A stretch of 64,000 bases of DNA, from the NCBI GenBank assembly GCA_964593045.1, contig CAZQJQ010000002.1, forward strand, positions 10,711 through 74,710, read 5' to 3'. Each line of letters opens with the position of its first letter. The stretch's first letter is position 1. Of this stretch, positions 1 to 8,562 are shown one piece after another. The DNA is from JAOAHC01 sp964593045 (GTDB taxonomy: Bacteria; Bacillota; Clostridia; TANB77; CAG-465). The notes beneath the pieces are model-generated. The model made no database searches, had not been told where the DNA came from, and worked only from the letters and a program-made list of their open reading frames with translations. A program made the translations under genes and the position numbers.

Positions 1-169
1 ACATTGATATACCTTTTGAAGCCATGGGACCAGATGCTAGATCTGCTATTAAAATTATTATAGCAAGTTCAAAAGGTTGAACCTTTGAAAGTTCTCTTTT
101 TCCCATAAGTCGTATAACGAAAAAAACTACTATGTATAAAATAAAAGCTCTTAAAAAAACAACTAACAT
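1..169 (-). CDS. DUF421 (YetF-like) membrane protein, N-terminal fragment
   Basis: Only the first 56 codons lie in the window; the gene continues beyond position 1. Translation from the ATG at 169 gives a membrane segment followed by RLMGKRELSKVQPFELAI, the hallmark of DUF421/YetF membrane proteins, then LIADLASGPM. AGGAG lies 8 nt upstream of this ATG. An in-frame ATG at 199 has no ribosome site, so 169 is preferred. The gene is divergent from the plus-strand gene starting at 249. The cellular role of DUF421 proteins is poorly known. Confidence 0.8.
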   Translation of the reverse strand, partial: MLVVFLRAFILYIVVFFVIRLMGKRELSKVQPFELAIIILIADLASGPMASKGISM

Positions 170-248
170 TATATCATCTCCTAAAAGTATTTTTTGCATA
201 AATTATTTTTTTATACAAATAATATTTGTAAATTATGGAGGTAATAAT

Positions 249-614
249 ATGTTAGATGATGATTACGAAAATATTTCTGATAAACTTAGAATATTTCAAA
301 TGATTATACGTTTTGTAGCATCTGTTTCAATATTTTCTGTAACTGTTTTCTTTACACCAAATTTTAATATTTCATCATTTTGGATATTAATACTTAGCTC
401 TATTGTTATAATAATACTTGATTATCTTATGTCAATTGTGACTGGAATACATGATATTCCTTTAGGAAGAGGATTTGTTGGGTTTACATGTGCAGCTATT
501 ATAATATACATAACACAGTTTTTTGTTGCTGGATATTATATAAGTGTTATAAGTAGTTTAATTGCTGCAGCTATATATGGTGTTATAGATAGTATGTTAC
601 CAAACAAAGTATAA
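249..614 (+). CDS. Small four-helix holin-like membrane protein
   Basis: This 121-residue protein is almost wholly hydrophobic. About four membrane segments fall near residues 13-33, 39-60, 74-94 and 96-116, with a short acidic N-terminus and a C-terminus ending in SMLPNKV. The pattern resembles small phage-holin-like or DUF2512-like proteins of Firmicutes, which are chromosomal and not necessarily lytic. The start at 249 is chosen because GGAGG lies just upstream; the reading frame also extends back to 132 without a ribosome site. It is divergent from the DUF421 gene and followed by a terminator. The function is unknown and the family assignment rests on pattern only. Confidence 0.75.
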   Translation: MLDDDYENISDKLRIFQMIIRFVASVSIFSVTVFFTPNFNISSFWILILSSIVIIILDYLMSIVTGIHDIPLGRGFVGFTCAAIIIYITQFFVAGYYISVISSLIAAAIYGVIDSMLPNKV

Positions 615-621
615 TATAAAA

Positions 622-655
622 ACAGAGTATATTTTCAAATACACTCTGTTTTTTA
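622..655 (+). terminator. Rho-independent terminator after the holin-like gene
   Basis: An inverted repeat (ACAGAGT at 622-628, ACTCTGT at 643-649, pairing extended inward with one mismatch) is followed by a run of six T. It lies 8 nt after the stop codon of the gene ending at 614. Confidence 0.75.
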
Positions 656-846
656 TCAACTATTATTTATTTTATATTATTACCTATATTTTATTGTTAT
701 TACCAATGTTATTAAAGAAATACCTTTACTATTTTGTTTCATTTGTTAACCACCATTTACTTTTATATAAAAAATAATATCATATAACTATTTTAATTTC
801 AATGTTTTTTTGAAATCTTACTAATGTTGACATGTTTTTACAATGT

Positions 847-2151
847 CTATTTACAGTATTTTTTTGAAATATTATTACATTCATCTATAGCAATTTTTTC
901 ATCAAATACACATAACTTTCTGTCTTCCATAACTACTTCACCATTTATTATGGTTGTTAATACATCTTCTCCACTAGCTGAATATACAATATTTGAATAT
1001 ACATCATTTAAAGGATTAAGTCTAATTGATTTTCCATCTATTATTATTATATCTGCATATTTTCCTTCTTTTATACTACCTATTTTATCTTCCATATTTA
1101 ATACTTTAGCTCCATTTATCGTAGCAAGTTGTATAGTTGTATATGCATCTATACATGTACTATCAAGCGTACTTACTTTTTGCATATAATTTGCAAGTTT
1201 CATCTCAAGAAACATATCTAATGTATTTGTACTACAGTTTCCATCTGTACCAAGTGAAACATTGATTCCTTCTTTTATATACTTTGTAATTGGTGCTATA
1301 CCTGATGCAAGTTTTGCGTTGCTTACTGGATTATGTGCTATTCCTCCTTTTATATTTTTAAGGAGTTTTATATCACTATCAGTAGCCCAAACTCCATGTG
1401 CAATTACTAGCGGTATTTCTAATGCACCAATTTCTTTTAAAAGTTCAAATGGAGTCATATTATATTTTTCTTTTATTATTTTTATTTCATCTTGTGTTTC
1501 AGCAAGATGAATATGCATTGATATGTTATTTTCTTTTGCTATTTTTACACATCTTTTTAGTGTATCTTTGCTACATACATATGGAGAATGAGGTCCAACC
1601 ATTATATTTATCATATCATCTTTATTACAGTATTTGTGAATTAACTCTAGTGTTTCTTTTATTCGTATATCTTCATTATCCTTTGTATCCATTATGCATC
1701 TAGATATAACAGTCCTAATTTTAGATTCTTTTGCTGCCTTTATTGTGGCATCTACTAAAAAATACATATCTAAGAATGTTGTTGTTCCTGTTTTTATCAT
1801 TTCCAATATACCTGCTTTTGAACTTTTGTATATGTCATCACTATTTAATTTATCTTCGATTGGCCATATTTTTTTATTTAACCAGTCCATTAAATTAAGT
1901 CCATCTGCATATCCTTTTAAAAAATTCATTGCTATATGGGAATGTGTGTTTATATATCCAGGCATTACAATATTTGAGCTTGCATCAATTATTTTCAGGT
2001 CATTCTCATTTTCTTTTTTTATATCTTCTACTTGTATATCTTTATCTATTTTTTTTATGTAGTTATTTTCAATTAAAATATCTTTTAGCCCTGTATTATT
2101 CTTGTTTTCAACATCTATTACAATCCCATTTTTTATTAATATTTTACTCAT
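847..2151 (-). CDS. mtaD: Amidohydrolase, probable MTA/S-adenosylhomocysteine deaminase
   Basis: This 434-residue metal-dependent deaminase belongs to the TrzA/AtzA/MtaD branch of the amidohydrolase superfamily. Visible metal and active-site motifs, in order, are HSHIAMN, HIHLAETQDE, AHGVW and GTDGNCSTN, the expected set for enzymes that deaminate 5'-methylthioadenosine or S-adenosylhomocysteine to the inosyl compound. Length is normal. The start is set at 2151 because GGAG sits 6 nt upstream; the ATG four codons earlier lies inside that ribosome site. It is the last gene before a gap of about 190 bases with no gene. Substrate is inferred from family; a guanine- or chloro-triazine-type specificity cannot be excluded. 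Confidence 0.8.
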   Translation of the reverse strand: MSKILIKNGIVIDVENKNNTGLKDILIENNYIKKIDKDIQVEDIKKENENDLKIIDASSNIVMPGYINTHSHIAMNFLKGYADGLNLMDWLNKKIWPIEDKLNSDDIYKSSKAGILEMIKTGTTTFLDMYFLVDATIKAAKESKIRTVISRCIMDTKDNEDIRIKETLELIHKYCNKDDMINIMVGPHSPYVCSKDTLKRCVKIAKENNISMHIHLAETQDEIKIIKEKYNMTPFELLKEIGALEIPLVIAHGVWATDSDIKLLKNIKGGIAHNPVSNAKLASGIAPITKYIKEGINVSLGTDGNCSTNTLDMFLEMKLANYMQKVSTLDSTCIDAYTTIQLATINGAKVLNMEDKIGSIKEGKYADIIIIDGKSIRLNPLNDVYSNIVYSASGEDVLTTIINGEVVMEDRKLCVFDEKIAIDECNNISKKYCK

Positions 2152-2183
2152 TTTTATCTCCATTTTCTAATTAGTTTATTTTA

Positions 2184-3935
2184 TTAATCTTCATATACTT
2201 CTTGTATATGATATTTTGTATGCATTATTTCATGAGCTTTCTTAGAATTTGGTTTTTCTAAAAATTCATCATATATTTTTATAACTTCAGGATTTTTATA
2301 TGATATTCTATACTTAGCATCTTTATCTGCTTTATATAGTGCTTGGGCCCTTAATTTTCGTATATCTATTTTAGCTTTTTCGTATGATGTATGTAGAGGT
2401 TGACCTCCGCCCATTATACATCCACCTGGACAGGTCATCACTTCTATAAAACTATACTTTGATTTACCTTCTTTTATTTCATCCATTAATTTTCCTACAT
2501 TTTTAAGACCTTGTGCTACAGCAATCCAAATTTGTCTGTCTCCCAAACTAATCTTTGCCTCTTTAATTCCTTCATTACCTCTAATCTCAGCAAATTCAAT
2601 ATTTTCTAGTTCTTTATTTGTATATAACTCAGAGATAGATCTAAGAGCAGCTTCCATAACTCCACCTGTAACACCAAATAGATGTCCTGCACCTGTTGCT
2701 TCTCCTAGCGGTGAATCAAAATCCTCATCTTCTACATAACGTATGTCTATATTTGCTTCTTTTAACATTCTTGCTGCTTCTCTTGTTGTTATGACTTGAT
2801 CAACCATTTGAATTCCATCCATTTTAAGTTCTTCTCTTACTGCTTCAGCTTTTTTAGCACTACATGGCATTAATGCAACTGAGTAAATATCTTTTTCATC
2901 TATTCCAACTTTTTTTGCATAGTATTTTTTTATAAGGACAGCCATAATCTCCATTGGTGATTTTGTAGTTGACAGATGGTCTAATATATCAGGATAAAAT
3001 TTTTCTGCAAAAGTAATCCAACCACTACTACATGATGTAATCATAGGTAACTTTCCACCATTTTGAAGTCTTGATATAAACTCTGTGCCTTCTTCCATTA
3101 TTGTTATATCTGCTGCAAGATCTGTGTCAAATACCTTATCAAATCCAAGCTTTCTAAGTCCTGAAACAAGTTTTTTTGTTGCAAGTGTTCCAATAGGCAT
3201 TCCAAATTCTTCACCTATTGTAGCTCTTACTGCTGGTGCAACTTGTACAATTACATGTTTTTTCTTATCGTTTAATGCATCTTTTACATCATATGTATAA
3301 TCTTTTTCAGTAAGTGCTCCGGTTGGACAGTTTATAATACACTGTCCACAACCAACACAAGTAGATTTTGCAATAGTCTTGTTTAAAGCAACACCTACAT
3401 GAGTTTTAAATCCTCTTTCCATAGTTTCAATTGCAGATACACCTTGTACTTTTTTACATACATTTACGCATCTTCTACATAGTATACATTTAGAATTATC
3501 CCTTACAATACACTTAGAATCAGCATCTATTTTTGTTTTTGTCATAGCTCCTTCAAATGGGACATCCTTAATTCCAAACTTTTTACATAAAGTTTGCAAC
3601 TCACAATTTGTATTTCTAACACATGTAAGACATGTTTTATTATGATTTGATAATATTAACTCTAGAATTGTTTTCTTTGTTTCAATTAAATCAGGCGTAT
3701 TTGTCCTTACAACCATACCTTCTGTTACTGGATATACACATGAAGCAACATATCCTCTTGCACCCTCTACTTCAACAATACACATTCTACAAGCACCAAC
3801 TTCATTAATTTCTTTTAAAAAACATAGAGTAGGTATATCAATATCAATTTTTCTTGCAGCATCTAATATAGTAGAGCCCTCTTCTATTGATACATTTCTT
3901 CCATCAATAGTTAAATTTATCATTTTTTTACTCAT
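2184..3935 (-). CDS. hydA: [FeFe] hydrogenase catalytic subunit (NAD-linked, group A3 type)
   Basis: 583 residues, third gene of a hydCBA operon. Domains in order: an N-terminal [2Fe-2S] ferredoxin domain (Cys near residues 38-67), a His/Cys-ligated cluster motif with HNKTCLTCVRNTNC, two [4Fe-4S] motifs (CILCRRCVNVC and CVGCGQCIINC), then the H-cluster domain. The H-cluster signatures are ITSCSSGW (L1), MPCSAKKAEA (L2) and TCPGGCIMGGGQP (L3), and the C-terminal small-subunit region is present. L1 has Ser where Pro is common and L2 has Ser where Thr is common; all cysteine ligands are kept. With HydB and HydC it should form a cytoplasmic complex exchanging electrons between H2, NAD(H) and probably ferredoxin. 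Bifurcation is inferred from family. Confidence 0.95.
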   Translation of the reverse strand: MSKKMINLTIDGRNVSIEEGSTILDAARKIDIDIPTLCFLKEINEVGACRMCIVEVEGARGYVASCVYPVTEGMVVRTNTPDLIETKKTILELILSNHNKTCLTCVRNTNCELQTLCKKFGIKDVPFEGAMTKTKIDADSKCIVRDNSKCILCRRCVNVCKKVQGVSAIETMERGFKTHVGVALNKTIAKSTCVGCGQCIINCPTGALTEKDYTYDVKDALNDKKKHVIVQVAPAVRATIGEEFGMPIGTLATKKLVSGLRKLGFDKVFDTDLAADITIMEEGTEFISRLQNGGKLPMITSCSSGWITFAEKFYPDILDHLSTTKSPMEIMAVLIKKYYAKKVGIDEKDIYSVALMPCSAKKAEAVREELKMDGIQMVDQVITTREAARMLKEANIDIRYVEDEDFDSPLGEATGAGHLFGVTGGVMEAALRSISELYTNKELENIEFAEIRGNEGIKEAKISLGDRQIWIAVAQGLKNVGKLMDEIKEGKSKYSFIEVMTCPGGCIMGGGQPLHTSYEKAKIDIRKLRAQALYKADKDAKYRISYKNPEVIKIYDEFLEKPNSKKAHEIMHTKYHIQEVYED

Positions 3936-3946
3936 TATAATACCCC

Positions 3947-5782
3947 CTACTTACTGATTGCTTTGAATGGACATTTTGCTACACATGCCATACATTTTAT
4001 ACATTTATCTTGATTTATTTTAAATGGTCCTTGCCTTACAACACCATCTATTGCTGAATTAGGACATACTTTTTGACACAAACCACATTGTTTGCATTTT
4101 TCAGGATCAATAGTAACTTTACTAAGTGCTCTACATTCATGAGCAGGACATTTTTTTTCTACTATATGTGCAATATACTCATCTTTGTAATATCTAAGAG
4201 TGCTAAGTACAGGATTTGGTGCTGTTTGTCCAAGTCCACAAAGTGAACCTTTTTTAATATGACTTGCAAGTCTTTCTAATTTATCAATATCATCTAGTCT
4301 ACCTCTTCCTTCTGTTATTCTAGTTAATATTTCAAGCATTCTCTTTGTACCAATTCTACATGGAGAACATTTACCACATGATTCATCTACAGTAAATTCT
4401 AAGAAAAATTTTGCAATATTTACCATACATTTATCTTCATCCATAACGATAAGCCCACCTGAACCCATCATTGAACCAATTTTATTTAATGATTCATAAT
4501 CTATTGGCAAATCTAAATATTCTTCAGGTATACAACCCCCACTCGGTCCTCCCGTTTGAGCTGCCTTAAATTTTTTACCATTAGGTATTCCTCCACCAAT
4601 ATCATAAACAATTTCTCTTAGTGTAGTACCCATTGGAACTTCCACAAGTCCCACGTTGTTTATATTTCCACCAAGTGCAAACACCTTTGTTCCCTTTGAT
4701 GATTCAGTTCCAATTGATGAAAACCAATCTGCACCTTTTAATATTATTTGAGGAATATTTGAAAGAGTTTCTACATTATTTAATATTGTTGGTTTACCAA
4801 ATAGTCCTTTTATAGCAGGAAAAGGTGGTCGTGGTCGTGGTTCTCCTCTTTTACCTTCTATTGAATTCATAAGAGCAGTTTCTTCTCCACATACAAATGC
4901 CCCTGCACCTAATCTTAATTCAATATTAAAATTAAAGTCGGAACCAAAAATATTGTTTCCAAGTAAACCATATTCTCTTGCTTGATCTATTGCAATAGTA
5001 AGTCGTTCAACTGCAATTGGATATTCTGCACGAACATATATATATCCTTGTGAAGAACCAATTGCATAACCTGCAATTGCCATTGCTTCTAGTACACTGT
5101 GAGGATCACCTTCTAATATACTTCTATCCATAAATGCCCCTGGATCGCCTTCGTCAGCATTACAACACACATATTTTACATCACTTTCTACAGCTTTTGC
5201 AAATTGCCATTTTTTACCTGTTGGAAAGCCTGCACCGCCTCTTCCTCTTAAACCAGATTTTAGCATTACATCTATTACTTCATCTTGATTATATTCAGTA
5301 AGTACTTTTTTTAAAGCTTGATAACCATCATTTGCTATATACTCATCTATATTTTCAGGATTTATATATCCACAATTTCTAAGTACAACTCTTTTTTGTT
5401 TTTTGTAGAAATTAAGTTCATGCCATTTTTCAATAAACAAAGATTCTTCTTTTGGCATTAATCTTTCTACTCTTGTTCCATTTTTAATGGCATCCGCAAT
5501 ATCTTTTGCATCTTCTACTTTAACAAGCTCATAGAAAGTCTGATCTGGTTCAATTACTACAATAGGTCCTTTTGCACAAAATCCAAAACAACCTGTTTTA
5601 GAACATACTGCATTTATCTCAAGCTTTTTTAATTCCTCTTTTATAGCCTCTAAAATTTTATCACTATTTGATGAAGTACAACCTGTACCAGAACATACCA
5701 TTACTCTAACTTTTTTAAGCTTTGGAAGTATACTTGTTTTTATACTATCTAAATCAACCGTTTTAACAGAATTTTTTTTCAT
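3947..5782 (-). CDS. hydB: NADH-binding hydrogenase subunit HydB (NuoF-like)
   Basis: About 611 residues. An N-terminal thioredoxin-like [2Fe-2S] domain (CSGTGCTSSN and CSKTGCFGFC) precedes the NuoF flavin/NADH domain (GLRGRGGAGFPTGKKW, NADEGDPGAFMDRS). Next come an SLBB-type region and the NuoF cluster ESCGKCSPCRIG. The C-terminus has two [4Fe-4S] motifs (CKQCGLCQKVCP and CIKCMACVAKCP). This order is typical of trimeric hydrogenase HydB. The ATG at 5782 is preferred because AAGGGG precedes it; the frame also opens at 5806, overlapping hydC, but no ribosome site is seen there. It sits between hydC and hydA with 11 bases to hydA. Confidence 0.94.
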   Translation of the reverse strand: MKKNSVKTVDLDSIKTSILPKLKKVRVMVCSGTGCTSSNSDKILEAIKEELKKLEINAVCSKTGCFGFCAKGPIVVIEPDQTFYELVKVEDAKDIADAIKNGTRVERLMPKEESLFIEKWHELNFYKKQKRVVLRNCGYINPENIDEYIANDGYQALKKVLTEYNQDEVIDVMLKSGLRGRGGAGFPTGKKWQFAKAVESDVKYVCCNADEGDPGAFMDRSILEGDPHSVLEAMAIAGYAIGSSQGYIYVRAEYPIAVERLTIAIDQAREYGLLGNNIFGSDFNFNIELRLGAGAFVCGEETALMNSIEGKRGEPRPRPPFPAIKGLFGKPTILNNVETLSNIPQIILKGADWFSSIGTESSKGTKVFALGGNINNVGLVEVPMGTTLREIVYDIGGGIPNGKKFKAAQTGGPSGGCIPEEYLDLPIDYESLNKIGSMMGSGGLIVMDEDKCMVNIAKFFLEFTVDESCGKCSPCRIGTKRMLEILTRITEGRGRLDDIDKLERLASHIKKGSLCGLGQTAPNPVLSTLRYYKDEYIAHIVEKKCPAHECRALSKVTIDPEKCKQCGLCQKVCPNSAIDGVVRQGPFKINQDKCIKCMACVAKCPFKAISK

Positions 5783-5798
5783 ACCTACAATCCCCTTT

Positions 5799-6284
5799 TT
5801 AATCATTATATTTATTTAAAATTTGATCAACCATATCAGGTGTTACCTTACCATATACTTCTTTATTTACAACAATAGCAGGAGCAAGTCCACATGCGCC
5901 GATACATCTTACAGCTTCTAAAGAAAATTTTCCATCTTCAGTTACTTGTCCTTCTTCTATTTTTAGTTTTTCTTTAAATTCTTTTAATACACTTTCAGCA
6001 CCTTTTACATAACATGCTGTTCCTAAACATACCTGAATATTATATTTACCTTTTGGCATAAGTGAAAATCTAGAATAGAATGTTATAACCCCATAAACTT
6101 CACTAAGTGGTACATTTAACTCCTTAGAAAGATATTTTTGACACGCCTCTGATATATATCCATAAGTATCTTGTATTTCATGTAATGCAGCTATAAGTCC
6201 ACCATCTATATTTTTATATTTATCAACTATTTTTACTACTTTTTCATCAACCGTAAGTCCAGTACAACCTTTACAATGTTCCAT
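5799..6284 (-). CDS. hydC: [2Fe-2S] hydrogenase subunit HydC (NuoE-like)
   Basis: 161 residues with the NuoE/HydC layout: a helical N-terminus, then a thioredoxin-fold [2Fe-2S] domain whose four ligands sit in CLGTACYVKGA and CIGACGLAPA. It is the first gene of the hydCBA operon, preceded by GGAGG and a strong promoter at 6312-6340. It relays electrons within the hydrogenase complex and may help tune the bifurcating flavin. Length and motifs are normal. Confidence 0.93.
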   Translation of the reverse strand: MEHCKGCTGLTVDEKVVKIVDKYKNIDGGLIAALHEIQDTYGYISEACQKYLSKELNVPLSEVYGVITFYSRFSLMPKGKYNIQVCLGTACYVKGAESVLKEFKEKLKIEEGQVTEDGKFSLEAVRCIGACGLAPAIVVNKEVYGKVTPDMVDQILNKYND

Positions 6285-6311
6285 AAAACTACCTCCATAT
6301 AATTTAAATAT

Positions 6312-6340
6312 ATTTTATACTATACGTAAAAAAATTGCAA
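6312..6340 (-). promoter_or_regulatory. Promoter of the hydCBA operon
   Basis: Read on the minus strand there is TTGCAA (-35), a 17-nt spacer and TAAAAT (-10), ending about 28 bases before the hydC start. It matches a housekeeping sigma-A promoter at five or more positions in the -10 and has the ideal spacer. Confidence 0.65.
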
Positions 6341-6369
6341 TACATTTCGTATTTTATTACATTTTTTGA

Positions 6370-6402
6370 AAAAAAAAATAAGTGGCCACAATATGTGACC
6401 AC
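6370..6402 (-). terminator. Terminator after the 6411-6839 gene
   Basis: GTGGCCAC at 6382-6389 pairs with GTGACCAC at 6395-6402 (one G-T pair) around a 5-base loop. On the minus strand the stem is followed by TTA and then a run of ten T, making a strong intrinsic terminator between the unknown gene upstream and hydC. Confidence 0.85.
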
Positions 6403-6410
6403 CAAAAAAC

Positions 6411-6839
6411 TTATGATACCATTTGTTCTTGACTTTGAAGATGAATAGTATATTTCACCCCATCAAATTCAATAAATGGTACTTGAACGAATGCATTTTT
6501 TATTACAACTATGTTTTCAGTCTTGCCATAATACTTTTGCCCTTCATGCAAAACAGCAAAAGTCACCCCATCTTCATCAGATTCAACATATTTATATGAA
6601 TCTTCTATAGTACCAAGAGGTACTAAGGTGTATTTTTTGCCCTGCTCAATTACAGGAAACTCTTCTTCCGAAGATGATACTGACTCCGTAGGAGTTACTT
6701 TATTCATCCTATCAATATATGCATTAAGAGCATACTTTGCATAGAATACTGCTACAAGATAGATGGATAATGCAAGTAATGCAATCCCAACTTTTTGTAA
6801 CCGTTTGTCTTTTTGATCATTCGTTAGATTTTTCCACAT
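6411..6839 (-). CDS. Hypothetical single-pass membrane protein
   Basis: 142 residues, not recognised. A short basic N-terminus is followed by one membrane segment at about residues 17-37 and a Ser/Glu-rich linker (VSSSEEEFP). The rest is a soluble domain of about 85 residues with alternating beta-like segments, probably extracytoplasmic. The ATG at 6839 is chosen because GGAGGA lies 8 nt upstream. It is monocistronic, with its own promoter (6890-6918) and terminator. Base composition is less AT-rich than its neighbours, a weak hint of different ancestry. Confidence 0.7.
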   Translation of the reverse strand: MWKNLTNDQKDKRLQKVGIALLALSIYLVAVFYAKYALNAYIDRMNKVTPTESVSSSEEEFPVIEQGKKYTLVPLGTIEDSYKYVESDEDGVTFAVLHEGQKYYGKTENIVVIKNAFVQVPFIEFDGVKYTIHLQSQEQMVS

Positions 6840-6889
6840 TCTAATTCCTCCTTGCAATTATGCAAAAATATTTTTTGATTTACATAATT

Positions 6890-6918
6890 ATTTTAACATA
6901 AATTTATATAAATTGCAA
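6890..6918 (-). promoter_or_regulatory. Promoter of the 6411-6839 gene
   Basis: On the minus strand TTGCAA, a 17-nt spacer and TAAAAT, the same hexamers and spacing as the hydCBA promoter at 6312-6340. The leader before the start codon is about 50 bases. Confidence 0.6.
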
Positions 6919-6923
6919 GGATT

Positions 6924-7556
6924 TTACCTAAGGTTCTTCTCTCCAGCTATTTTTTTATCAAGTTCATTACACATATTTTGATATCCATCATTTTTTGCCA
7001 CTTCACTATGACTATATGTTTTTTTAGATAATGTGTCTTTTAGAAGTGATTTTTGTTTTTGTTTTAACATTGTTTCATATTTTTTTTCAAATTCTTTATC
7101 AATATATCTTCTTTTAGTATATCTTCCATATTCATCTGTCTCAAGTGCACCTATGTAGTTAGTTGTTTGAGACTTAACATCATCTTTATTAAAAAATCCT
7201 TTAAATAACGAATACTGTGTTTCATACAATCTCATATAATATTCTTTAGTCTGATTCAAATATCTACCATCATGTAATCTTAATATAGCAGGATCAACTA
7301 AATATTCTTTTCCAGAAAGTTCAGTACATTTTCCCATTTCATTTGGATCATCATATGAAACACGAATTTTTTGGAGTTTCTTACCTTCTATTTCTACCAT
7401 ATCATTATCATCAATCCATATGTCAGTTTTTATTCCTGTAGAGTTACTTATATATGACAAATCTGACTGTTTTATATCTGCATAACTATTTACTCTTTTA
7501 TTTGTTTCATTTTGTATATTTTTATTCTCTTTTTTTCCTAAATTAAAAATACCCAT
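6924..7556 (-). CDS. Hypothetical soluble protein
   Basis: 210 residues, not recognised. It begins MGIFNLGKKENK and has no signal peptide or membrane segment. The middle part is mixed beta/acidic, including DIWIDDNDMVEIEGKKLQ, and the C-terminal third is strongly charged and helical, with many Lys and Glu. GAGGT precedes the ATG. It lies in the same direction as the aldolase gene (50 bases apart) and the coiled-coil gene beyond it, so the three may be co-transcribed. No function can be given. Confidence 0.6.
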   Translation of the reverse strand: MGIFNLGKKENKNIQNETNKRVNSYADIKQSDLSYISNSTGIKTDIWIDDNDMVEIEGKKLQKIRVSYDDPNEMGKCTELSGKEYLVDPAILRLHDGRYLNQTKEYYMRLYETQYSLFKGFFNKDDVKSQTTNYIGALETDEYGRYTKRRYIDKEFEKKYETMLKQKQKSLLKDTLSKKTYSHSEVAKNDGYQNMCNELDKKIAGEKNLR

Positions 7557-7605
7557 ATATCTACCTCTGTTATTACTTTATTATTTTAACTAAATTTGTT
7601 AAAAT

Positions 7606-8550
7606 TTACATCATATTTTCACTACCAAGTGCGTTCTCTATTTTAGATATAACCATTTTTTTAACTTCTGTTCTTGCAAGACCTAAATATTTTCTAGGAT
7701 CAAATACTTCTGGTGTTTCTACAAAGCATTCTCGTATACTTGCTGTCATTGCTAAACGAATATCACTATCAACATTTATTTTACAAATACCAAGTTTTGA
7801 GGCTTGTCTTAACATATCTTCAGGAACACCTCTTGCTCCTGGTATGTTTCCACCATATTTATTACATTTCTCAACGAACTCTTGAGGGACTGATGAAGCA
7901 CCATGTAGCACCAATGGATAATTTGGCATTAAATCTGATATTTCTTTTAAAATATCAAATCTAAGTCTTGGCTCTCCTTTAAATTTATATGCACCATGAC
8001 TTGTACCAATTGCAATAGCAAGTGAATCGCACCCTGTCTTTTCTACAAATTCTACTGCTTGTTTTGGTGATGTATACATTGCATCATCTTCTTTTACATT
8101 TACATCATCTTCTACACCTGCAAGCTTACCAAGTTCAGCTTCAACCACTACTCCTCTTGGATGAGCATATTCTACAACTTTTTTTGTAAGTGCAACATTT
8201 TCATCAAAACTATATTTTGAACCATCGATCATAACAGATGTAAATCCTGAATCAATACACATTTTACATGTTTCAAAATCAGGTCCATGATCTAGGTGTA
8301 GAGCAATCGGAATATCAGCACCTGCCTCTTTATTACATTCCACTGCTGCTTCTAACATTTTTTTCAAATATACAACATTTGCATATTTAATCGCACTTGA
8401 AGAAACTTGTAAAATAACCGGTGATTTTTTTTCTCTTGCTGCTTCTACAATTCCTTGTATGATCTCCATATTGTTAATGTTAAATGCACCTATTGCATAA
8501 TTACCTTCATATGCTTTTTTAAACATCTCTTTGGTTGTTGTAAGTCCCAT
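7606..8550 (-). CDS. fba: Class II fructose-1,6-bisphosphate aldolase
   Basis: 314 residues, full length. It splits fructose-1,6-bisphosphate into dihydroxyacetone phosphate and glyceraldehyde 3-phosphate in glycolysis, using Zn2+. Family marks are GAFNINNMEIIQGIVEAA near the N-terminus, HLDHGPDFETC (catalytic Asp and zinc His), FTSVMIDGS, VEAELG, GTSHG and VLHGASS (further zinc and phosphate-binding residues). AGGGGG precedes the ATG. It lies 12 bases after the coiled-coil gene, suggesting co-transcription. Confidence 0.95.
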   Translation of the reverse strand: MGLTTTKEMFKKAYEGNYAIGAFNINNMEIIQGIVEAAREKKSPVILQVSSSAIKYANVVYLKKMLEAAVECNKEAGADIPIALHLDHGPDFETCKMCIDSGFTSVMIDGSKYSFDENVALTKKVVEYAHPRGVVVEAELGKLAGVEDDVNVKEDDAMYTSPKQAVEFVEKTGCDSLAIAIGTSHGAYKFKGEPRLRFDILKEISDLMPNYPLVLHGASSVPQEFVEKCNKYGGNIPGARGVPEDMLRQASKLGICKINVDSDIRLAMTASIRECFVETPEVFDPRKYLGLARTEVKKMVISKIENALGSENMM

Positions 8551-8562
8551 ATATATTACCCC

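Noticed and set aside
655..846. Possible small gene or RNA between the holin-like gene and the amidohydrolase
   Set aside because: No start signal, conserved-looking frame or hairpin apart from the terminator at 622-655.
824..1189. Plus-strand open frame opposite the amidohydrolase
   Set aside because: Antisense shadow of a clear gene with no ribosome site; the same reasoning removes most other opposite-strand frames in the window.
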